This document shows positions 6,480-14,354 of a stretch of DNA of 20,172 bases, one piece after another. The notes beneath the pieces are model-generated. The model saw only the letters and a list, made by a program, of their open reading frames with translations, was not told the DNA's origin and made no database searches. Position numbers and translations under genes: made by a program. Every line of letters begins with the position of its first letter. Position 1 is the first letter of the stretch. Origin of the DNA: a virus; the IMG/VR virus record IMGVR_UViG_3300020469_004478, positions 1-20,172 of that record; one strand, written 5' to 3'.

Positions 6480-7759
6480 TGAATAAACCACGTTTTGTAA
6501 TAAGTTGCCCTTTTGATACCTATTCAGGTTATGGGGCACGTAGTCGTGATATAGTTAAAGCTATAATAGAACTAGATAAATATGAAGTTCAACTTTTACC
6601 TCAAAGATGGGGGGAAACTTCATGGGGATTTTGTAAAGATCATCCTGAGTGGGAATTTTTACTAAAATATACTGTCCCTCAAGATTGGCAACAATTTCAA
6701 CCTGAAATTTGGTCTCAAATTACTATCCCAAATGAATTCCAACCTATAGGAAAGTATAATATTGGTATAACAGCTGGAATTGAATCTACCGCTTGCAAAC
6801 CAGAATGGATTGAAGGATTAAATAGAATGGATATAAATTGGGTTTCTTCTAAGTTTGCTAAAGATACATTTGAAAAAATGGCTTATGATAAAAAAGACAA
6901 AAGAACAAACCAAGTAGTACAACAGGTAAAATTAAATAAACCTATCGAAGTTGTATTTGAAGGGGTAGATGTAACAAAGTATCAACCTATAAAACAATCC
7001 GAAATTAAAACTATTAATTTAAAAGATATTAAAGAAGAATTTTGTTATCTATTTGTTGGTCATTGGATGCAGGGTGAATTTGGTCACGATAGAAAAAATG
7101 TAGGTGTATTAGTTAAGTCTTTTTATGATGCCTTTAGACATAAAGTAGGTAAAAAACCTGCTTTAATATTAAAAGCGTCAACAGGAGTTGCTTCTTATTT
7201 AAGTAGAGATTCTATTTTAGATAAAATTAAAAATATAAAAGATAGTTATGGAGATGCTAGATTACCTAATATTTATTTATTAAATGGAGAATTTGATGAT
7301 TCTGAAATAAATGAATTGTATAACCATTCTAAAGTAAAAGCAATGGTTAGTTTTACTAAAGGAGAAGGATTTGGTCGTCCTTTATTAGAATTTGGATTAA
7401 CAGGAAAACCTATCATTGCATCAGGTTGGAGTGGTCATATTGATTTTTTACACCCTGAATATAATGTATTACTATCTGGAAACTTAGAAAATGTACATTC
7501 TTCTGCTGCTAATAATTGGTTAATTAAGGAATCACAATGGTTTCAAGTAAACCAAAAACAGGGCATTAGTGCTTTAAAACAAGTTTATAAAAGTTATAAA
7601 CAATATTTAAAAAGATCTAAAAAGCAAAGACATCATGTTAAAACTAATTTTAGTTGGGATAAAATGAAAGAATTAGTAGGAAATATTCTAGATAAAAATG
7701 TTCCTAAATTACCAACACAGATAAAATTAGATCTACCCAAACTTAAAAAGATAAAATAA
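6479..7759 (+). CDS. Glycosyltransferase, GT4-like (GT-B fold)
   Basis: 426 residues. The N-terminus FVISCPFDTYSGYGARSRDI holds the acceptor-side glycine loop. Mid-protein WVSSKFAKDTFEKM and GVDVTKYQPI mark the domain linker. The donor half shows LFVGHWMQ with a following basic stretch, then the E-x7-E motif (Glu296, Glu304) within KGEGFGRPLLEFGLTGKPII. It is predicted to be a retaining, soluble nucleotide-sugar-dependent transferase. It is only distantly similar to its upstream neighbour, so it is probably a separate acquisition or an old duplication. It is joined to both neighbours by 1-base overlaps (TAATG). Substrates are not predictable. Confidence 0.9.
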   Translation: MNKPRFVISCPFDTYSGYGARSRDIVKAIIELDKYEVQLLPQRWGETSWGFCKDHPEWEFLLKYTVPQDWQQFQPEIWSQITIPNEFQPIGKYNIGITAGIESTACKPEWIEGLNRMDINWVSSKFAKDTFEKMAYDKKDKRTNQVVQQVKLNKPIEVVFEGVDVTKYQPIKQSEIKTINLKDIKEEFCYLFVGHWMQGEFGHDRKNVGVLVKSFYDAFRHKVGKKPALILKASTGVASYLSRDSILDKIKNIKDSYGDARLPNIYLLNGEFDDSEINELYNHSKVKAMVSFTKGEGFGRPLLEFGLTGKPIIASGWSGHIDFLHPEYNVLLSGNLENVHSSAANNWLIKESQWFQVNQKQGISALKQVYKSYKQYLKRSKKQRHHVKTNFSWDKMKELVGNILDKNVPKLPTQIKLDLPKLKKIK

Positions 7760-8202
7760 TGAACCTAGATACAATAATAGATTGTCCTAAATCAGGAGGG
7801 GATCTTTGTTATAAAACAGAAATAAATAAAGATATAACTAATTTTCTTAGTTTATCATGTGGGTTTTGGACTAACACATTAATGAAAAAAGACTCAGAAT
7901 TTTATAATGAACAAATTAGTACTTTACCTGAAATATACAAAGATATAGCTTGGAAAGATCCAAAAACAGAATTAATTTGGATCCCAAATACAATTAATAT
8001 ACAAGATAAAGGAATGATATTTGCTGGAGGAAATAATGCTAAAGAATGGGCTTGGTCTGCTGTAAAAGCTATACCCTTAGGTAAAGATGATAAAGCTAAA
8101 GTAGAGGGCCAAACACATAAGATGGATATGTCAACAATGAAGTCATTTAAAGAACGTGACTATATAGATGCTCTTTCGTATATTGGAGTCTTACCAGAAT
8201 AA
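7759..8202 (+). CDS. Hypothetical protein, 147 aa, within glycosyltransferase cluster
   Basis: The gene is linked by a 1-base overlap to the upstream glycosyltransferase and ends one base before the epimerase start. The protein begins with CPKSGGDLCYKTEI, which looks like half of a zinc-ribbon knuckle with unusual spacing (Cys9, Cys17). A further CGFWTN segment (Cys34) follows, then tryptophan-rich blocks (IAWKDPKTELIWIPNTINI, AKEWAWSAVKAIPLG) and a DMSTMKSF segment. No known catalytic motif is seen. It may be a conserved phage protein stranded within the glycan island rather than a sugar enzyme. Its last codons contain the putative promoter for the next gene. Confidence 0.83.
   Translation: MNLDTIIDCPKSGGDLCYKTEINKDITNFLSLSCGFWTNTLMKKDSEFYNEQISTLPEIYKDIAWKDPKTELIWIPNTINIQDKGMIFAGGNNAKEWAWSAVKAIPLGKDDKAKVEGQTHKMDMSTMKSFKERDYIDALSYIGVLPE
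8155..8186 (+). promoter_or_regulatory. Putative phage promoter before the epimerase gene
   Basis: TTTCGTATATTGG at 8174-8186, with CGTGA (8155-8159) at the same upstream distance as the TTG boxes of the sister sites. It lies within the end of the 147-aa gene. Predicted transcription would begin about 10-15 bases before the ATG at 8204, giving a very short leader. Confidence 0.48.
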
Positions 8203-8203
8203 T

Positions 8204-9043
8204 ATGAAAGTACTAGTAACAGGAGGTGCAGGATTTATAGGGTCTAATTTAGTAAAAAGGTTATTAAATGAAGAACATGAAGTCCATTCTTTAGATAATT
8301 ATTCTACAGGTAATACTGAAGTAAAAGGATGTAAATATTTTAGAGGTGATATTACAGAAATAGATACAATTCATAAAGATTATGATATTATATTTCATTT
8401 AGCGGCTCAATCAAGAGTACAACCATCATTTGATAACCCATCTGAAACTTATAGAGTAAACGTAACAGGAACAGAAGCTGTATGTAAATTTGCGCATAAT
8501 ATAGGAGCTAAAATAGTATATGCAGGATCATCATCAAAACACCATAACCCAGCTACTTCACCATATGCTATGTACAAATATTTAGGTGAAGGTGTTTGTA
8601 AATTATATAAAGAATCATTTAATTTAGAAATTGAAATTTGTAGATTTTATAATGTATATGGCCCTGGAGAAGCATTAGATGAAGTAAATGGTAATGTAAT
8701 TGGTATTTGGAGGTCTAAAATTAATAGGGGAGCAGATATTGAAATAGTTGGTGATGGTAAACAAAGAAGAGATTTTACTCATGTAAATGATATTGTAGAT
8801 GGTTTATATAAAGTGGGAACCATGGGAATAGAACATGAAGATGCTTGGGAATTAGGAACGGGTATAAATTATTCTATTATTGAACTAGCAAAAATGTTTC
8901 AAAATAAATTTAATTGTAAAATATCTTACCTTAAAGACCAACCGGGCAATTATAGAGCTACGCTCTGTGAAAGTAAAGATGCTACTAACATTTTAGGTTG
9001 GAAGCCTTTTGATAAATTAGAGGATCATATAAAAAGTTTATGA
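8204..9043 (+). CDS. NAD-dependent nucleotide-sugar epimerase/dehydratase (extended SDR)
   Basis: 279 residues from ATG 8204, one base after the previous stop. The open frame extends back to 8168, but MKVLVTGGAGFIG is the normal SDR N-terminus, so 8204 is chosen. Motifs: TGGAGFIG NAD-binding loop (6-13), FHLAAQSRVQPSF (64-76), serine cluster GSSSKHHNP (108-116), catalytic YAMYK (Tyr121, Lys125), RFYNVYGPGE (147-156) and GDGKQRRDFTHVNDI (183-197). The family interconverts UDP- or dTDP-sugars, most often by 4-epimerisation. The loop between the serine cluster and the tyrosine is about a dozen residues shorter than in GalE, making a compact version. It supplies a donor for the surrounding transferases; the exact sugar is unknown. 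Confidence 0.92.
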   Translation: MKVLVTGGAGFIGSNLVKRLLNEEHEVHSLDNYSTGNTEVKGCKYFRGDITEIDTIHKDYDIIFHLAAQSRVQPSFDNPSETYRVNVTGTEAVCKFAHNIGAKIVYAGSSSKHHNPATSPYAMYKYLGEGVCKLYKESFNLEIEICRFYNVYGPGEALDEVNGNVIGIWRSKINRGADIEIVGDGKQRRDFTHVNDIVDGLYKVGTMGIEHEDAWELGTGINYSIIELAKMFQNKFNCKISYLKDQPGNYRATLCESKDATNILGWKPFDKLEDHIKSL

Positions 9044-9663
9044 AAATAAGTTATGCAATAACAGTATGTAATGAATACGAAGAGATTCAAAAACTAATAT
9101 CTACTCTTATGTTAAATATAAGAGAAGAAGATGAAGTTATAGTATTATTTGATAAACAATCAGGTACAGCAGAAGTTTGGGATTATTTAGTTGGATTACA
9201 AACTCAGGACTTAATTAAGGCCTATGCTAAATCTTTTAAACATCATTTTGCTGATTGGAAAAACCAACTTACCTCACTATGTAGTGGAGATTATATATTT
9301 CAAATAGACGCTGACGAAATACCAGATAAACAGTTAGTAATTTCATTACCTAAAATAATAGAAGGTAATCCTGATAATGAAGTTTATTTAGTACCTAGAG
9401 TTAATACGGTAGAAGGTTTAACTAATAAACATATTAAAAAATGGGGTTGGAGAGTAGATGATAAGGGTTGGGTTAATTGGCCTGATTATCAATGGAGGAT
9501 TTGGAAAAACAAACCAGAAATTAAATGGATAAATAAAGTACATGAAAAATTAGAGGGGTTTAATACTTATGCTTCATTACCTCCTATGAAAGAATTAGCA
9601 TTATATCACCCTAAAGAAATTCAAAGACAAGAGAAACAAAACGAATATTATAATACACTATAA
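9040..9663 (+). CDS. Glycosyltransferase family 2 (GT-A fold)
   Basis: 207 residues. The ATG overlaps the epimerase stop by 4 bp (ATGA). N-terminal ISYAITVCNEYEEI is the GT2 nucleotide-binding start. The metal-binding acidic motif is QIDADEIP (Asp90, Asp92), preceded by HHFADWKNQL and followed by tryptophan-rich acceptor-side blocks (KKWGWRVDD, WPDYQWRIWKN) and KVHEKLEG. It resembles the short WaaE/KdtX-like GT2 enzymes that add hexoses to lipopolysaccharide cores. Inverting, nucleotide-sugar dependent, cytoplasmic. The precise acceptor cannot be read from the sequence. Confidence 0.9.
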   Translation: MKISYAITVCNEYEEIQKLISTLMLNIREEDEVIVLFDKQSGTAEVWDYLVGLQTQDLIKAYAKSFKHHFADWKNQLTSLCSGDYIFQIDADEIPDKQLVISLPKIIEGNPDNEVYLVPRVNTVEGLTNKHIKKWGWRVDDKGWVNWPDYQWRIWKNKPEIKWINKVHEKLEGFNTYASLPPMKELALYHPKEIQRQEKQNEYYNTL

Positions 9664-10404
9664 ATGAAAAATAATTTAGAAAAAATAGGAAGTTTATGGG
9701 TTGGGGATAAATTATCTAATTTAGAAATTCTTTCAATTAAATCTTTTATATTAAATGGTCATCCATACCATTTGCATGTTTATAACGATATAAAAAACAT
9801 ACCAGAAGGAGTAATCCTTGAAGATGCTAATAAAATAGTACCAGAAAAAGATATTTTTTACGCTCCAGGTAGTAATGGTAGACCTGGATCTTTGGGGGCA
9901 TTTTCAGATTATTTTAGATTTAAAATGATGCAAGAAACCGGAGGGTATTGGGTTGATACTGATATAGTTTGTATACGTCCATTTGATTTTAAAGACCCTT
10001 ATGTATTTGCATCAGAAAATACACATAGAGGAGAACAAGAAGCAACTTCAGGGATACAAAAATTTCCTAAAGATTGTGATGCTGTAAAATATTGTGTAGA
10101 ATATTGTGATTCATTTGAAGATAAAAATAATATTAGATGGGGAGATATAGGTCCTTCTTTAGTTAGAAATGCTATCAAAAAATACAACCTTCAAAAATAT
10201 ATTAAAGATTATAAAATTTTTATGCCAGTTAATTGGTGGGAAGCTAATGAATTTTTTAACCCTAATCCTACATTTCAAATCACCCCTGATACTTATTCTA
10301 TCCATTTGTGGAATGATGTATGGAGTAGTAATGGTATAGATAAAAATGGAGACTTTCACTCTAATAGCATTTACGAACAATTAAAAAAATGGGTAAACAT
10401 ATGA
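9664..10404 (+). CDS. Glycosyltransferase family 32 / alpha-1,4-GT-like
   Basis: 246 residues, starting directly after the previous stop. The N-terminus (IGSLWVGDKLSNLEILSIKS, then NGHPYHLHVY) and the DXD motif in TGGYWVDTDIVCIRPFDF (Asp98, Asp100) are the signature of GT32 DXD sugar-binding proteins. The C-terminal part around GDIGPSLVRNAIKKY and the Trp/His-rich SIHLWNDVW segment resembles the alpha-1,4-glycosyltransferase conserved region. Retaining enzymes of this group transfer hexoses to glycolipids or polysaccharides. It overlaps the start of the dioxygenase gene by 4 bp (or 16 bp with the alternative start there). Confidence 0.9.
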   Translation: MKNNLEKIGSLWVGDKLSNLEILSIKSFILNGHPYHLHVYNDIKNIPEGVILEDANKIVPEKDIFYAPGSNGRPGSLGAFSDYFRFKMMQETGGYWVDTDIVCIRPFDFKDPYVFASENTHRGEQEATSGIQKFPKDCDAVKYCVEYCDSFEDKNNIRWGDIGPSLVRNAIKKYNLQKYIKDYKIFMPVNWWEANEFFNPNPTFQITPDTYSIHLWNDVWSSNGIDKNGDFHSNSIYEQLKKWVNI

Positions 10405-11249
10405 ATATAGATAATAATAATCAACTTTTAAAAAAAATTACTTGTATTAACTATAATAAAAAAGATATATTAAGTATATTACAAAAGTATGGAATGTGTA
10501 TATTACCCAATTATGTAGCAGATAAAATTTGTGATGTTGCAAAGGAAAAATGTATTAAAAGAGTTGAGGTTAAAGAAGATGTAGATTTTGAAGATGGGTC
10601 TTATAGAAGATTTAATGGTAAGAATGTTCCTCCTAAAGGTAGAGGACAAGATAAAAGAGTATATCATGCTGATTGTTTTAGCAACGAAATGGCAGATTTT
10701 AAAAATGATAAATTTATCCAATCTATATGTGAATCCTATATGAGTAAAGAAGAATCTCCTTACTCAGTCCATGTTCAAATATATGATAGAAATAATATTC
10801 CTAATGATTTAACTAGGGGACCCCATCTTGATTCTTTTGAAACAAACACTTTCAAAGCATTTCTATATTTAGATAATGTTACATTAGATGATGGTCCTAC
10901 TTCTTATATTCTAGAAACTCATAAAGATAAAACTTTAAGAGAATCAAAACAAAAGGGAAATCCTGGGCCTAAATACCTTAACAAACCTGAAAATAAATCT
11001 ACTCATCCTACTAATTTTTCATTAGAAGAATTAGGTCAAGAAAGAATTAATAATTGGGTAAAAGTAACTGGAAATAAAGGTGATGTAATTTTGTTTGATA
11101 CTTGGGGGGTTCATTGTGGTACTAATATTTCTTCTAATGGAGATAGACATGTTATTGTAAATTATTATAAACAAGGTAAAGATTTACCCCGTTCTAATTT
11201 TGGTTATGATTATAAAATTGATGAAAAGAATAGTGGAAATTTTAAATGA
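10401..11249 (+). CDS. PhyH-family Fe(II)/2-oxoglutarate dioxygenase
   Basis: 282 residues from ATG 10401, which gives the 4-bp ATGA overlap used repeatedly in this operon. An upstream in-frame ATG at 10389 (16-bp overlap) is possible and would add four residues. The phytanoyl-CoA dioxygenase-type core is visible: HxD iron ligands in RGPHLDSFETNTFKAFLYL (His142, Asp144), DGPTSYILETHK, and the distal histidine plus 2OG-binding arginine in LFDTWGVHCGTN (His238) and GDRHVIVNYY (Arg249). All iron and co-substrate residues are present, so an active oxygenase (hydroxylation) is likely. The substrate is unknown; its place among sugar genes suggests a glycan or lipid-linked intermediate. Confidence 0.88.
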   Translation: MNIDNNNQLLKKITCINYNKKDILSILQKYGMCILPNYVADKICDVAKEKCIKRVEVKEDVDFEDGSYRRFNGKNVPPKGRGQDKRVYHADCFSNEMADFKNDKFIQSICESYMSKEESPYSVHVQIYDRNNIPNDLTRGPHLDSFETNTFKAFLYLDNVTLDDGPTSYILETHKDKTLRESKQKGNPGPKYLNKPENKSTHPTNFSLEELGQERINNWVKVTGNKGDVILFDTWGVHCGTNISSNGDRHVIVNYYKQGKDLPRSNFGYDYKIDEKNSGNFK

Positions 11250-12418
11250 AACAACCTAAAATAAACATAGTAATATTTGCTGCAGACGCAAAACATTTAA
11301 GTTATTTGAATAATGTCATAACAGTAGCATCAAATAATAATTTAAATATATTTGCTATGATATGCCAAGATACAAAATTAAAGTATCCTATTCATCATAA
11401 AAATAGATTTCAAATACTAACTAATTGTAACGAAACAAATTCTACTTTTTCAGAAACTTTAGGAATTAATTTACCTTTTAAACCAGATTGGTTAATTGTA
11501 AGTAGAGAAAGGTGGGACCCTGAAACGTCTATAATTAAAGAATTTAAACATAAATTTAGTTCTAAAATAGGTTTAGTTGAACCTAACTCAGCTATGATTA
11601 ATAGTATTACAGGTTTTTTAGAATCCGAATCTAAAAATCGTTTTATAAATGAAATAGATGTATTTTTTGACCATAGCAACTTTATTAAATCTCAACGTAA
11701 AATATTAGGTTTTAAGGGAAATACGGTAGTAGTAGGTAACCCAAAACATGATGTTAATTTAGATGTTAAAAAGCAAGATCTTCAACATTTAAAAGATTAT
11801 TATAAAATTGATCCTAATAAAAAACAAGTCCTATTTTTTACTCTTCAAAATAAATACAGACATAAATTATTTAAAAAATTTAAAGAATTTAAATTCAATC
11901 ATCCTGAATATCAATACTTTATTAAACCATATCCCGGGGAACCTTTTGATCCTTTATTTCATAAAGATTATTTCCCCAAGTTTTTTATGGAAGGAGTAAC
12001 ACCCATTTTAGAAGAAACACACATTTGGGGAATGTATAATTTATGTGATATTCATGTGGGATGTTTTAGTTCAGTAATGTATTCTTCTTTTTATTTAAAA
12101 AAAGAAATTTATGAATACTCAAAAGAAATAGGTTCACATAAAAATTTAGAATCTAATTTTGATATATTAAATAATTCTGGGGGTCATGAAGAATTATTAG
12201 ATTTATGGTTAAGGTCATTTAACATTAATATAGAAGAATTTAAAAATTTAACTTTAAAAGAAAAAATATTACCTAAATTAGAAAATAATCAAAAAGTTTG
12301 GAAAAGCCTAGAAGATTTAGTATCTTACAGGGAAGATATATTAAAACTGTATGATGAATTTAATGATAAACAGGCATCAGAGCGTATAATCGATTATATA
12401 TTAAATTATGAAAAATAA
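11246..12418 (+). CDS. GT-B-like protein of unknown specificity
   Basis: 390 residues, ATGA overlap with the dioxygenase. The layout looks like two Rossmann-type halves: INIVIFAADAKHLSYLNNVI at the N-terminus, DWLIVSRERWDPE, then VVVGNPKHDV as domain linker, KQVLFFTLQNKYRHKLFKKF, YFIKPYPGE, and a late CDIHVGCFSSVMYSSFYLKKEIY segment. The last block resembles the donor-site serine segment of CDP-glycerol/capsule-type transferases and NeuC-like enzymes. I cannot assign a reaction. It is adjacent to pseB and so could act in the nonulosonic acid pathway (which lacks a visible PseG) or be the transferase that uses the CMP-sugar. Both are inference. Confidence 0.75.
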   Translation: MKQPKINIVIFAADAKHLSYLNNVITVASNNNLNIFAMICQDTKLKYPIHHKNRFQILTNCNETNSTFSETLGINLPFKPDWLIVSRERWDPETSIIKEFKHKFSSKIGLVEPNSAMINSITGFLESESKNRFINEIDVFFDHSNFIKSQRKILGFKGNTVVVGNPKHDVNLDVKKQDLQHLKDYYKIDPNKKQVLFFTLQNKYRHKLFKKFKEFKFNHPEYQYFIKPYPGEPFDPLFHKDYFPKFFMEGVTPILEETHIWGMYNLCDIHVGCFSSVMYSSFYLKKEIYEYSKEIGSHKNLESNFDILNNSGGHEELLDLWLRSFNINIEEFKNLTLKEKILPKLENNQKVWKSLEDLVSYREDILKLYDEFNDKQASERIIDYILNYEK

Positions 12419-13373
12419 AACTATATTAATTACGGGGGGAACAGGATCTTTGGGTAAGGCTCTTATTAAAAAATTAAAAATTAATAATAAAATTATTGTT
12501 TATAGTCGAGATGAGGGTAAACAAGCTTTATTATTTGGTAATAACCCTGATATTATTAGGGTAATAGGAGATATTAGAGATTATAATAAATTAGATGTAA
12601 CATTACAACGTCATTCCCCTGACTATGTAATTCATACTGCTGCTCTAAAAAGAATTGATGATATGGAGTTTCACCCTGATGAATGTGTTAAAACTAATAT
12701 TGATGGGTCTGAAAATGTAGCAAAAGCTTCATTAAAAAATAATGTTAAAAAATGTATTCTTGTTTCTACAGATAAGGCATGTCAACCTGTAAATGTTTAT
12801 GGGTCTAGTAAATTTATTGCTGAGAGAATTTTTACAAATTATGATTATTATTCTACTAGTACAATCTTTTCATCTGTAAGATATGGAAATGTAATTGCAT
12901 CACGGGGTTCATTTGTTCCACTATTTATAGATTGGATTAAACAAAATAAAACTATAAGAGTAACATCTGAAGAAATGACTCGTTTTTTGTTTACTTTAGA
13001 TGATGCAGTAGATACAGTATTAGGGACATTAGAAAATGCTACAGGGGGAGAAGTATTTGTTCCTCAAATTAATTCTTATACTTTACCTATTTGTATTAAA
13101 GCTCTAGAATATATTACAAATAAAAAAGCAACTACTAAAGTTATAGGATTAAGACCAGGAGAAAAATTGCATGAAGATATGTTAGCAGAAACAGAACTAC
13201 CTTTTACATACCAAGTACCTAATATAAATCTTTTACAAATCAGACCCCAATATACTAATAAGTCATATCAAAATTGGGATAAATATAAAGGTCCCCATTT
13301 TAACTCTAAATTATGGGTTAAAGAAAATATAGATGAATTAATAGAATTAATTAATAAGGGTTTAATGTGTTAA
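12408..13373 (+). CDS. pseB: UDP-GlcNAc 4,6-dehydratase (inverting), PseB-type
   Basis: 321 residues. First step of pseudaminic acid synthesis: UDP-GlcNAc to the 4-keto-6-deoxy-L-arabino-hexulose. NADP-binding loop TGGTGSLG (9-16), HTAALKRIDDMEFHPDECVK, and the catalytic set STDKACQPVNVYGSSK: Asp122, Lys123 and Tyr131 lie at the same relative spacing as in known PseB enzymes. RYGNVIASRGSFVPLF, EEMTRFLFTLDDAV and GLRPGEKLHEDM complete the family signature. The protein is the short soluble type without the membrane part of PglF/WbpM-like dehydratases, which favours the pseudaminic over the legionaminic or bacillosamine branch. It overlaps the upstream gene by 11 bp and is followed after 3 bases by the aminotransferase. 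Confidence 0.93.
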   Translation: MKNKTILITGGTGSLGKALIKKLKINNKIIVYSRDEGKQALLFGNNPDIIRVIGDIRDYNKLDVTLQRHSPDYVIHTAALKRIDDMEFHPDECVKTNIDGSENVAKASLKNNVKKCILVSTDKACQPVNVYGSSKFIAERIFTNYDYYSTSTIFSSVRYGNVIASRGSFVPLFIDWIKQNKTIRVTSEEMTRFLFTLDDAVDTVLGTLENATGGEVFVPQINSYTLPICIKALEYITNKKATTKVIGLRPGEKLHEDMLAETELPFTYQVPNINLLQIRPQYTNKSYQNWDKYKGPHFNSKLWVKENIDELIELINKGLMC

Positions 13374-13376
13374 TAT

Positions 13377-14354
13377 ATGAAAGTATTTGAATCAAAATTT
13401 ACTAAAAAAGAATTAGATTTATTAAATCCTATAATTCAAAACGGTCAATTAGGTTTTGGCCCTAATGTATTAGAATTTGAAAAACAATTTACACCCTTTT
13501 CTAATAAACAATACAACGTAGCCACTAATTCAGCAAGTGCTTCTGCTTTTATATTATTTTCTTATTTAAAGGATAAGTATGGGGAATGTGATGTCTATAC
13601 TCCCTCATTAGGTTTTACTTCCCCAGCATGGGCTGCTAAACATTTTGGACATAATATTATATGGGTTGATGTAAATGATAATTTATTGTTTGATATAGAT
13701 GATTATTACAATAAAAGAAAAATTAGATGCGAAAGATATAGTGATAATAACGTAAAACCTGTATTAATGCCCATTTTATATGGAGGTGTTAGTAATATAC
13801 CGGGTTTTGATGATATTAAAGGAGGTTACAATGAAATAGTAATAGTAGACTCGGCCCATTGTGTAACACCTACTATAAAAAATAATTTTATCTTTTTTTC
13901 TTTTCATCCTTACAAACCTATATGTTCAAGTGATGGGGGAATGATCTCAACAAATAATCTGGAGGCATCCGAATATTTTAAATCTTATAGAAATTTTGGA
14001 AGAAAAAATAATAATGAATCCTATGATATTATTCAAGAAGGATTTAAATTTTATATGAATAATTTAAATGCTACTATTGCTTTAATTAGTTTAAAAAAAT
14101 ACAAAAAAGATTTAGAAATTAGGAAAAATAATTATTCTAAATTAGATAATGTTTTATTTCATGATAATAATTCATCTTATTATTTTGCTACAAGATTAGA
14201 TTTTAATGCTAATAAATTTAATAAAAAAAACCAATTAGCACGACATTATCCATTATTACATAAAACAAAGTATTTTAATAATAACAATAAACTACCTAAT
14301 ACAGAACTATTATATAATAAAATAATTAATTTACCTTTATGGACACATTTGTAA
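13377..14354 (+). CDS. pseC: PLP-dependent sugar aminotransferase (DegT/PseC-type), short C-terminus
   Basis: 325 residues; relatives usually have about 370-390. Expected reaction: C4 amination of the PseB product using glutamate and PLP. Visible: FGPNVLEFEKQF, the phosphate-loop region NSASASAFIL, YTPSLGFTSPAWAA, the PLP aspartate in VIVDSAHC (Asp158, His161) and the Schiff-base lysine in FFSFHPYKPICSSDGGMIS (Lys180). The C-terminal HYPLLHKTKYF and LPLWTHL match the family, but the protein stops right at LPLWTHL. It lacks the final helix of about 15-25 residues because the neuB-type gene begins in another frame at 14339 (16-bp overlap). It also lacks part of the middle. Identification as PseC relies partly on the pseB neighbour. 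Confidence 0.87.
   Translation: MKVFESKFTKKELDLLNPIIQNGQLGFGPNVLEFEKQFTPFSNKQYNVATNSASASAFILFSYLKDKYGECDVYTPSLGFTSPAWAAKHFGHNIIWVDVNDNLLFDIDDYYNKRKIRCERYSDNNVKPVLMPILYGGVSNIPGFDDIKGGYNEIVIVDSAHCVTPTIKNNFIFFSFHPYKPICSSDGGMISTNNLEASEYFKSYRNFGRKNNNESYDIIQEGFKFYMNNLNATIALISLKKYKKDLEIRKNNYSKLDNVLFHDNNSSYYFATRLDFNANKFNKKNQLARHYPLLHKTKYFNNNNKLPNTELLYNKIINLPLWTHL

Noticed and set aside
8168-8203. Upstream start (ATG 8168) for the epimerase
   Set aside because: It adds 12 residues before MKVLVTGGAG that do not fit the SDR family and overlaps the previous gene by 35 bp; ATG 8204 fits the usual N-terminus and spacing.
12381-12392. GCGTATAATCG just before pseB
   Set aside because: The position is attractive, but there is no TTG/TG box at the right distance and the TATAAT does not match the other copies.
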